A DNA stretch of 64,000 bases from Chryseobacterium sp. c4a (lineage in GTDB: Bacteria > Bacteroidota > Bacteroidia > Flavobacteriales > Weeksellaceae), in the NCBI RefSeq assembly GCF_009900745.1, contig NZ_WXVU01000022.1, forward strand, positions 30,949 to 94,948, written 5' to 3'. Every line of letters begins with the position of its first letter. The first letter of the stretch is position 1. The translations under genes and the position numbers were made by a program. The notes below the pieces were generated by a model. That model saw only the letters and a program-made list of their open reading frames with translations, was not told the DNA's origin and did no database searches. This document shows positions 57,591 to 64,000 of this stretch, piece by piece.

Positions 57591-58184
57591 ATGAACGATA
57601 ATATTATAAAGAAGATCAAAGCTTTAGGGGGAAATACGGATGCTGTAATTACGGACAAAAGCTTTATGGAAAACTGGTAGCGTATTACTTTTAATCATTA
57701 TTTATATGATAAAGATTGGGATGTTTATGGAATTGACCAATTTTATGAGAATAATAAAGAGTTATATCACAATCGTCAGGAAGAGTTTTATAAGAATCTG
57801 CTGGAACATTATTTTTCAGCGCATGACTCAGCGTATGGGCAATATTTTGTGAAAGATTGGATGTTTACTCCTTTTAAAGAAGGCTCAGAAGATCAGGAAG
57901 AATTTGAGGATTTGATTGATGAAAACTATGTACAGGAAGTGGTAGGAATTTCTAAACCTGAATTTTTCTGTATTTTCTATTCCTACGGATATCCTGATCA
58001 TTATTTTATCTGTACGGAAGATCCTGATCAATCTAATCCAACCGTTTATGGTACAGATCATGAAGTCTATTTTGACGAGCTTGATAATAAAGGTAAGCTT
58101 GAAGAATTCCTGGATCGTTTTATGACGAAAGATGAGTTCCTTGAAGTAGTTAAGGGATATCTGGCAGAGAAGTTTGGGGAATAG
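57591..58184 (+). pseudogene. Acidic SUKH-neighbour gene, broken by an in-frame TAG
   Basis: The frame from the ATG at 57591 to the stop at 58184 (197 codons) is uninterrupted except for a TAG at 57678-57680, codon 30, right after FMENW. Removing that stop gives a continuous protein: MNDNIIKKIKALGGNTDAV, then FNHYLYDKDWDVYGIDQF and so on to EFLEVVKGYLAEKFGE. CAG to TAG would be one substitution. It could be an inactive gene or a sequencing error; the intact part from 57849 alone is probably not a real gene. Confidence 0.8.
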
Positions 58185-58190
58185 TTTTTT

Positions 58191-58239
58191 GGGTTGGAAG
58201 CTGGACGAAAGAAGAGGGAAGTTCTTGAAGTGTTGAGAG
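58191..58239. repeat. Purine-rich heptad array
   Basis: GGGTTGG, AAGCTGG, ACGAAAG, AAGAGGG, AAGTTCT, TGAAGTG, TTGAGAG, in register, just behind the broken gene. The inverted counterpart at 58304-58345 makes a weak long hairpin possible. Confidence 0.6.
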
Positions 58240-58303
58240 ACAATTTTCTCTTTTTTACCTTTTTTGCAGTATTTTTGCTGATTATCAGCAGTTATCCGAC
58301 TAA

Positions 58304-58345
58304 AAGTAACTTCCAGTCTTCAACTTCCATCTTCTAGCTCGCAAT
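58304..58345. repeat. Pyrimidine-rich heptad array, inverse of 58191-58239
   Basis: AAGTAAC, TTCCAGT, CTTCAAC, TTCCATC, TTCTAGC, TCGCAAT. The complement reads GATGGAAGTTGAAG, close to the array at 58191. Confidence 0.6.
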
Positions 58346-58375
58346 TTAACATAATATATTAAAAAATTACGATCT

Positions 58376-59631
58376 ATGCTTCGTAAAATCCTTTACTCAT
58401 TCGTTATTTTTCCCTGTATTGTCTGGGCTCAGACTGCTGAGATGACCCCAAAGCAGGTGAGGGAAGATATGAACTTCCTAATAAAAAATATTGACGAAAT
58501 AAGTGTGGAGCCTTACCGTAAAATATCCAGAGAAAATTTTGTTCTGGAGCTACAAAATGCAGAGAAATCTATTGTAAAGAAGCCGATAATAAGCAATATT
58601 GATCTTTATAAGGCATTTCAGCCGGTGATTGTAACATTGGAAGATGGTCATACAGAACTGAATATTTCAGATGATATAGCCCAAACAGATTATCTTATTT
58701 TTCCTTTTTCTGTAAGGGTGTCCGAAGAAGGAGTTTTCATAAAATCCATCAAATCAACTTATAAAGAATCTGTTACAGGAGATTTAACAGGCAAAAAAAT
58801 TACCGAAATTATTACAATCTTTTCCTGGAAAAAGGAAACATGCTGGAAGTTACAGTAAATCAGGGTGATAAACTTAAAATTCCATTAATAAGGAAATCAC
58901 AGAAAAAAACAGCCGTTTCTCCAAAATTAGTTACTAAAAGTTACTATTATGAAATTGTAAAAGATAAAAACTGTGCGATTTTTACATTTAACCAGTTTGT
59001 AAATCCGGAGAAATTCAGAGTTTTTTTACAGGATATGTTTGCTGATTTAAAAGCTCAAGGTATTCAGAATCTTATCATTGATATTCGAAATAACGGCGGC
59101 GGAAATTCAGAGCTTGGAGATGAGCTTTTAAAATATATAGTTACAAAACCGTTTTCACAGTATGAAAAGACCCTTGTTAAATACAGTGATATCCGTAAAG
59201 AATATTTATTAAAAGCCTCAGAAATCGATTCTACGGAATTAAAAAATTATTTACGGGGAATATCCGGAACTGTAGGCGTTATAGATCACACAAAAAATAT
59301 AATTCAGCCTAAAAAACAGAATGAGCAATTCTCAGGAAATATTTATCTGCTGATAAGCGGACAGACATTCTCATCGGCTGCAGATTTTGCCAACGCGTTC
59401 AAATTTTACAAAGCTGGAAAAGTGATAGGCTCAGAATCCGGTGGATTTATTATTTCAGCCGGAGAAGTTGTAGAACGACAATTGCCCAATTCAAAATTAA
59501 TTCTGAATGTATCATCTACAATAGATTATAATATTGGTACCACAGAGAAAGATGTACATGGCGTAATTCCTGATAATAAGGTACAGCCGGAAAAAGCTCT
59601 GAATTATGTACTGGAGAAGCTTATAAAGTGA
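58376..59631 (+). pseudogene. S41 family peptidase gene, split by a frameshift
   Basis: The first part (58376-58858) has a signal peptide (MLRKILYSFVIFPCIVWAQ) and the start of an S41-type protease (MTPKQVREDMNFLIKNIDE, VTLEDGHTELNI). The second (from about 58806 in the next frame, NLFLEKGNMLEVTVNQG onward, to 59631) has the catalytic core: LIIDIRNNGGGNSELGDEL, LLISGQTFSSAADFANAFK (catalytic Ser) and GSESGGF. The two overlap in different frames near 58806-58858. One indel, probably with loss of several codons between GKKITEI and the second part, explains it. Either a pseudogene or an assembly error. Confidence 0.85.
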
Positions 59632-59785
59632 TTGGTGTGGTTGATATATACTCTTTTCTGTAATGTTATATTTTTTCCTATAATTTATATTATGTTAAAT
59701 TGTATATATTTCAAGATTCCTGAATAATCTTTTCCTGACCTCCATTTCTTTGATTACCGGCCCTTTGTTTGGCAAGGATTTTTAC

Positions 59786-60082
59786 TTATTTTAATCTCGA
59801 GGTTATTTCATCAAATCTTTCAAGCAATAATAGTTTATAAAGTTCTTCAACTTCTTTCCAATCTATAGCTTGATATTTAGTTTCTTGTTCTTCAAAAATG
59901 AAAGAAAGTGACAAATCTTTATTTACTTCGATCACATTTTCATCATTGGTTATAACAGAAATCCAAAAAGCTCCATGTTCATCATCCATTAACTGGATGT
60001 CTGATATAGCTTTTAATATATCTCTTTCATCAATATTGTCTTTTTGATAACCACTTACGTATTGTATATAGTTTTCTGTCAT
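59786..60082 (-). CDS. Small hypothetical protein
   Basis: A 98-residue acidic protein (MTENYIQYVSGYQKDNIDERDILKAISDIQLMDDEHGAFWISVITNDENVIEVNKDL). It reads like the small immunity proteins with a conserved HGAFW segment and has no recognised domain. Two nt separate its start from the stop of the exonuclease gene upstream, so they are co-transcribed. Confidence 0.72.
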   Translation of the reverse strand: MTENYIQYVSGYQKDNIDERDILKAISDIQLMDDEHGAFWISVITNDENVIEVNKDLSLSFIFEEQETKYQAIDWKEVEELYKLLLLERFDEITSRLK

Positions 60083-60084
60083 TT

Positions 60085-60654
60085 TTATTTTTCATTTAGA
60101 ATTTGTTGTAATATTAAAGCTGTTGCCTTTGCATCATCTAATGCCCTGTGAAACTTAAAATCTTCTTTTATATTCATTTTCTCTAAAACTCTTTCTAAGG
60201 AAATTCCGGATGTAGAAATGTTTTTCTTTGCCAGCCAATAAACTCCCAATGCTCTGATATCAAAGCCTCCACCAACAAAATATTTAGTATAATCTAATCC
60301 AAATTCCGTAAATTCTTTCCTTAAAAGCGGTAAATCATAGTACAACCCCCACCCTGCTAAAGTTGATTTATTTTTTTCTCCATACCAATCCAAAAACATG
60401 AGAATGGCTTCATCAAAATACTTTTCATTTTCAACCATTTCATTGGTAATGTTTGTAATATCTGTGATTTCAGGCAGAATTGGAAAATGTTTTGGCTTTA
60501 TTAAAACTGAGAATTCACTTTTTATTTCAAAAGTTTTCTTGTCTAACTTTACAGCCCCTATTTCTATTATATTGGTTTCATGTATTTCGTTTCTGCCAAA
60601 AGTTTTACAGCTTCCTTCTAAATCATAAATGACTAAATCACTTGAAAATTTCAT
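60085..60654 (-). CDS. DEDDh 3'-5' exonuclease (DnaQ/KapD-like)
   Basis: A 189-residue exonuclease domain: VIYDLEGSC (Exo I, with Asp and Glu), the IEIGAVKLDKKTFEIKSEFSVLI strand pair, NITNEMV, LAGWGLYYDLPLLRKEF (Exo II) and FHRALDDAKATALIL (Exo III, HxxxxD). All DEDDh catalytic residues are present. Start at the ATG at 60654. Similar to the KinA-inhibitor KapD and to short RNase-T-like nucleases; the substrate is open. Confidence 0.92.
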   Translation of the reverse strand: MKFSSDLVIYDLEGSCKTFGRNEIHETNIIEIGAVKLDKKTFEIKSEFSVLIKPKHFPILPEITDITNITNEMVENEKYFDEAILMFLDWYGEKNKSTLAGWGLYYDLPLLRKEFTEFGLDYTKYFVGGGFDIRALGVYWLAKKNISTSGISLERVLEKMNIKEDFKFHRALDDAKATALILQQILNEK

Positions 60655-60734
60655 ATCTATATTGTGTCGTATTTATTGACAGTTTTTCAAAGGTATGTTC
60701 TTACTGCGCAATCTATTGGCGTATATATCGGGTT

Positions 60735-61487
60735 TTATTTTAATTCAATAATTTCAGAATAATATTTCTTCCATTCGTTGTTTAAATCAACTTTGTCCAT
60801 CATGTGTAACATATCTTCCAAATCATATTTGTCACGATTCCTCCCATCACTCAACAACTTATTGATGGCAGTTATGGCAAATTTTTTATCATCTTCGCCT
60901 TGGGATAATAAATACCAAAACCATCCAATAATACTTTGTCCTAAATTATCTTTATAACTTGAAACATAGGGATATAGCTCGAAATATAGATCATCATAGC
61001 ATTCAGAAAATTTTTCTTTATTAATATGGAACAGAGGCTTTTCATATTTTTTTAAATGTTGTTGGATAACTACCATTAATTCTCCTTTATCATTATAAAA
61101 CTCTGTTTTATAGGGAATATTACGCGTTCTGAAATTTCCATTCTTGTAAAAGAAATTATTGTTTTGGAGAATAATATTTCCATCAATGTCATATTCAAAA
61201 CTATCATTTTTTCCACCTGAACATTCTGATTTTATATTTCCGTTTAGATGCCAGGTTTTATAACTTACATAATTTCCATCATCAAAATAACTTTCATTAG
61301 CTAATTGACCGTTATCATAATATTCTACAGATTTCCCATGAGCATTGCCGTTTTTAAATTGAGTTGTTATATTTTCATCAACTAATGTTCCTGTAAAGGG
61401 TTCTCCTTTATAATACATGCAAGTGTAATAATCTTGAAGATTAACTTGAAAATCGGTTTCGTTATATTCTATAATTGGCTGCGTCAT
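60735..61487 (-). CDS. MORN-like (YwqK-type) repeat protein
   Basis: About 250 residues from the ATG at 61487 (an ATG at 61499 is also in frame). Repeats of the YwqK/MORN-variant kind: YYKGEPFTGTLVDENITTQFKNGNAHGKSVEYYDNGQLANESYFDDGNYVSYKTWHLNGNIKSEC. The C-terminal half (ELYPYVSSYKDNLGQSIIGWFWYLLSQGEDDKKFAI) is helical and not recognised. YwqK is the antitoxin-like partner of an LXG toxin in Bacillus and such repeats are frequent in immunity genes, which fits this neighbourhood. Confidence 0.82.
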   Translation of the reverse strand: MTQPIIEYNETDFQVNLQDYYTCMYYKGEPFTGTLVDENITTQFKNGNAHGKSVEYYDNGQLANESYFDDGNYVSYKTWHLNGNIKSECSGGKNDSFEYDIDGNIILQNNNFFYKNGNFRTRNIPYKTEFYNDKGELMVVIQQHLKKYEKPLFHINKEKFSECYDDLYFELYPYVSSYKDNLGQSIIGWFWYLLSQGEDDKKFAITAINKLLSDGRNRDKYDLEDMLHMMDKVDLNNEWKKYYSEIIELK

Positions 61488-61702
61488 TATTGAATCCATT
61501 AAAGTAGCTTTTTTGGATGGTGGTGTTTTAAATTCTCTGATAATACGAAGTTAGGAAAGTTACAAGAAAATGCAAACAGTAGAGTTTTGATCTGATGCAA
61601 TAGTTGTAACCCCTTGGGAATGGAGAAAACAGGAAGAGTTTAAAGCTATATTTTGATAATTCAATATGAAATAAAAATTCCCTTATTATTGATTTATATT
61701 TT

Positions 61703-61710
61703 TATATTTG
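61703..61710 (+). promoter_or_regulatory. -7 element of the PEP-synthase-like gene
   Basis: TATATTTG, 37 nt upstream of the ATG at 61748. The nearest TTG is only 11 nt up. Confidence 0.4.
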
Positions 61711-61747
61711 TGTTATATTATTAAATAATTATCAACAATAAATAAAT

Positions 61748-63721
61748 ATGGCAATTGATTTATATAAGGTGGCAAATAAATCTTTAGTGGGAAATAAAGC
61801 ATTTAATTTAATGATAGTCGCTAAGGCGGGAATTGCGGTTCCACCAGGATTTGTCGTTAATGCTTCTGAAAATCTTTCAGATAAAAAACTTATAAAATTG
61901 TATGATAAATTTATATCCCATGGAAAAGTCTCAGTTAGGTCAAGCTCTGATAAAGAAGATGGAGAAAAGAAGTCTGCTGCAGGTATTTATAAAACATTGC
62001 TAGATGTTTCTTCTGATGAAATAGGGATATCGCTTCAAGCAGTAAGAGAATATTCTAAAAAAAGCAAAAATATCCCCGTAATTGTACAAAAGCAGATTGA
62101 TTCAAAGATGTCTGGAGTGGCTTTTTCAATAAACCCAGTTAATGGAGACAATGATATTTACATTGAATATAGCAGAGGACGATGCGAGGATATAGTTTCT
62201 GGAAGCATTATCCCCAAAACGGTTTCCTTACAAAAGAAATATTACGAAGATAATGAAGACATCCCATTAGTATTGTATGAATACATCATTCGTCTTGAGA
62301 TGATTTTTAAAAAGGCAGTGGATATTGAATGGTGTATAGATCATGACGAAAAAGTATGGATATTACAGTGTAGACCTATAACTATGATCCCATCTGATTC
62401 TTTTCGATATGCATGGTCAACACACGAACCACTTTGGGCAATGGAGCAAGCTTTTAAAACAAGATGTGAAGATGAGGAAAATGAAAGTAGTGAACTTTAT
62501 CTTCATAGAGAAATTATTTATAGCAGAGGTTTAAACGGAGTGTTTGATTGCTATATTGGGTTGAATGATCACATTTCAGCACTAAAATATTCAATGAAAG
62601 TACTTTCTAAAGAATACGACTACATTGATCCCATAGAATTTATTGAACGTCCAAAATCATTTTCAAAAGATACTGCTGTTGATTATTTCAGAATGCTGTC
62701 ATCACATTACTGTAAATATATCCGATATTATATGCGTTCAGAACCTATTGTAACCGACATCATTGAAAGGAAGGTGCTATTAAGGTGGTCTCATAATGAA
62801 ATTGCAGGGCTGTTATCGGCTGGTAACGATGACTTAATGTTTCGTGAGCAAGAAGACTTTTCATCTTTAAATGACAGTAGTGATTGCAGTATACTTAATC
62901 ACATAAATAAATACCCCTACCTTGCTATTAACTATAAAACTAAAAAAGAAATGATAGAAGGAGTGAGAGAGCAGTATAAAATAAAGATTAAGGATAAGAT
63001 TAAGGATAAGGAGGATCATTTTCAATTGAATCCGGATAGTGATTTAATCTTTTTAAAAAAATTGTCAATTGAAAGAATGAATGTAAAGAAAGGTTGGGCC
63101 GGGGTTTATTTTTACATGTTGGAACTAATGGAGTGGATTTATGAAAACTACAATGTATCTCAGAGTGATTTATATCAGTATTATCTTACTGAGGACATCG
63201 TGGGCTTAATCCAAAACAATATTAAGCTATCACAGGCTGAGAAAAATAAAAGAAGCCTCGGTGTGCTAATGAAAAGAAAGAAGAATAAACAAATGACACC
63301 GCACATTTACTTTGGTGAATCATTTGAGAGTAACTATTCACCCGCTCCATTATTAAACAGCATCCTTTTTGGAATACCATCTCTAAACAGAAATGTTCAT
63401 GGTATTGTGAAGGTAATTAATTATAAATCAATATTGGAGCCTCATGATTACATTGATAAAATAATTGTTACAGAAATGACGCAACCTAATATGGTAGCCC
63501 TATTCAGAAAATGCAAAGGGATCATTACAGATGAAGGCGGGATATTGTCACATGCTTGTATACTATCAAGAGAATATGATATTCCTTGTATTGTTGGAAC
63601 ATCAAATTCGACTAAAATCCTCGAAGACGGGGACGAAATTATCATGTGGGCGGATGGCCATATTTCTTATGAAAAGACTCCTGAATTCATAGAAGGGAAC
63701 CAAGTAAAGAAAGGAGTTTAA
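61748..63721 (+). CDS. PEP-synthase-like / rifampin-phosphotransferase-like enzyme
   Basis: A 657-residue protein in the domain order ATP-grasp, middle domain, phosphohistidine swivel. ATP-grasp part (1-220): GNKAFNLMIVAKAGIAVPPGFVVNASE, KVSVRSSSDKEDGEKKSAAGIYKT (residues ~60-82), VIVQKQIDSKMSGVAFSINPVNGD, DIEWCIDHDEKVWILQCRPI. The swivel domain at the end carries GGILSHACILSREYDIPCIVG with His602. There is no PEP/pyruvate barrel, as in rifampin phosphotransferase. At 657 residues it is much shorter than RPH (~860), and the middle part is not recognised. It probably transfers phosphate from ATP to an unknown acceptor. Confidence 0.85.
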   Translation: MAIDLYKVANKSLVGNKAFNLMIVAKAGIAVPPGFVVNASENLSDKKLIKLYDKFISHGKVSVRSSSDKEDGEKKSAAGIYKTLLDVSSDEIGISLQAVREYSKKSKNIPVIVQKQIDSKMSGVAFSINPVNGDNDIYIEYSRGRCEDIVSGSIIPKTVSLQKKYYEDNEDIPLVLYEYIIRLEMIFKKAVDIEWCIDHDEKVWILQCRPITMIPSDSFRYAWSTHEPLWAMEQAFKTRCEDEENESSELYLHREIIYSRGLNGVFDCYIGLNDHISALKYSMKVLSKEYDYIDPIEFIERPKSFSKDTAVDYFRMLSSHYCKYIRYYMRSEPIVTDIIERKVLLRWSHNEIAGLLSAGNDDLMFREQEDFSSLNDSSDCSILNHINKYPYLAINYKTKKEMIEGVREQYKIKIKDKIKDKEDHFQLNPDSDLIFLKKLSIERMNVKKGWAGVYFYMLELMEWIYENYNVSQSDLYQYYLTEDIVGLIQNNIKLSQAEKNKRSLGVLMKRKKNKQMTPHIYFGESFESNYSPAPLLNSILFGIPSLNRNVHGIVKVINYKSILEPHDYIDKIIVTEMTQPNMVALFRKCKGIITDEGGILSHACILSREYDIPCIVGTSNSTKILEDGDEIIMWADGHISYEKTPEFIEGNQVKKGV

Positions 63722-63803
63722 AGTGCCGTGTCCTTGTCAAGAAATGGTAATCTGTAATAGCCACGACTTTATCTGACAGTTAGGGGTTAAAAATAATTGT
63801 CAG

Positions 63804-64000
63804 TTATCCAATATTATCCTTACTTCCAAAAGTAAGGATTTTTTGTTCCTCTGCAAGAGTTTCCAATAATTTCTCTTTTGCAATAGTTTTACTATCTAGA
63901 AACGTCTGCATCGGTGTTTTACCGTAACAATGTTTTCCTGTATGCGTTCTTTCATTGTTGTAATACGACAACCAGCTGTTCAGGTCTAATTGCAGTTCTT
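63804..64000 (-). CDS. IS481-like transposase, 3' end only
   Basis: The minus-strand frame runs from the window edge to the TAA at 63806-63804 (65 complete codons). It reads WLSYYNNERTHTGKHCYGKTPMQTFLDS, the C-terminal end of an rve/DDE integrase core of the IS481/IS3 type (the YNxxRxH block). The rest of the element lies outside the window. The IS boundary is not determined; the DNA from 63721 to 63803 has no gene. Confidence 0.85.
   Translation of the reverse strand, partial: ELQLDLNSWLSYYNNERTHTGKHCYGKTPMQTFLDSKTIAKEKLLETLAEEQKILTFGSKDNIG
63816..63845 (+). terminator. Terminator overlapping the transposase 3' end
   Basis: Perfect 10-bp stem ATCCTTACTT / AAGTAAGGAT with a 4-nt loop, followed on the plus strand by TTTTTTG. 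It points into the IS element and stops transcription of the PEP-synthase-like gene before it reads antisense into the transposase. Confidence 0.8.

Noticed and set aside
1..64000. tRNA, rRNA, riboswitch or prophage
   Set aside because: No tRNA cloverleaf, rRNA, integrase, phage structural gene or known riboswitch pattern was recognised in any spacer by eye; an Infernal/tRNAscan run would be decisive.

Overview
The window is AT-rich chromosomal DNA of a flavobacterium, very probably a Chryseobacterium close to C. indologenes. The clearest species-level clue is an IND-type subclass B1 metallo-beta-lactamase (37477-38196). Supporting signs are Bacteroidota-type promoters (TTG, about 19-20 nt, TAnnTTTG) instead of sigma70 -35/-10 boxes, almost no Shine-Dalgarno sequences, a short primary sigma factor of about 287 residues, atpD-atpC apart from the other ATP synthase genes, T6SS-iii genes (tssN), HYC_CC_PP and DUF3347 copper proteins, and sulfonolipid-type genes.

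Layout. 0-14.4 kb: a partial NAD(P)-binding protein, MmcQ/YjbR protein, lipoprotein, ribF, atpDC, a B12-binding-type radical SAM protein, a Crp/Fnr regulator, an F420-reductase-like NADP protein, an EamA transporter, and a PLP-enzyme pair that probably makes cysteate and condenses it with a fatty acyl chain (capnine/sulfonolipid). 14.6-24 kb: envelope genes (DUF2723 glycosyltransferase-like giant, a second GT-C-like membrane protein, kdsA, TonB-dependent receptor). 23.7-27.6 kb: copper handling genes ending in a multicopper oxidase with two metal-binding modules in front and a CopB-like tail. 27.8-33.8 kb: S9 peptidase, GNAT, small envelope proteins, rpoD, S1/P1 nuclease. 34.3-37.4 kb: tssG-tssN-tssK, a small T6SS-iii operon without the rest of the machine. 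37.5-44.5 kb: blaIND, Lrp regulator with divergent EamA exporter, DtxR-family regulator, threonine aldolase, APH-like kinase, a lipoprotein and a secreted TIM-barrel-like protein.

The accessory part begins near 44.6 kb: a four-copy tandem repeat of about 224 bp, a four-gene ArsR/SRPBCC/YdeI/DoxX operon with visible operators, a XRE + DUF4209(HEPN-motif) + unknown-protein module beside a SymE-like gene, YdcF, an arsenic operon (arsR, DUF6428, phosphatase-type arsenate reductase, acr3), a run of SUKH/MORN/exonuclease genes resembling an immunity-gene store with two broken genes, a free-standing PEP-synthase-like enzyme, and the 3' end of an IS481-like transposase at the right edge.

The most unusual non-coding signal is a set of degenerate 7-nt-periodic arrays in many spacers (for example 501-563, 4361-4437, 33961-34016, 47041-47145, 47221-47269, 47721-47790, 47871-47919, 58191-58239, 58304-58345). 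They often switch from purine-rich to pyrimidine-rich halves and sometimes run into the 3' ends of genes. No rRNA, tRNA, CRISPR array or complete prophage was seen.
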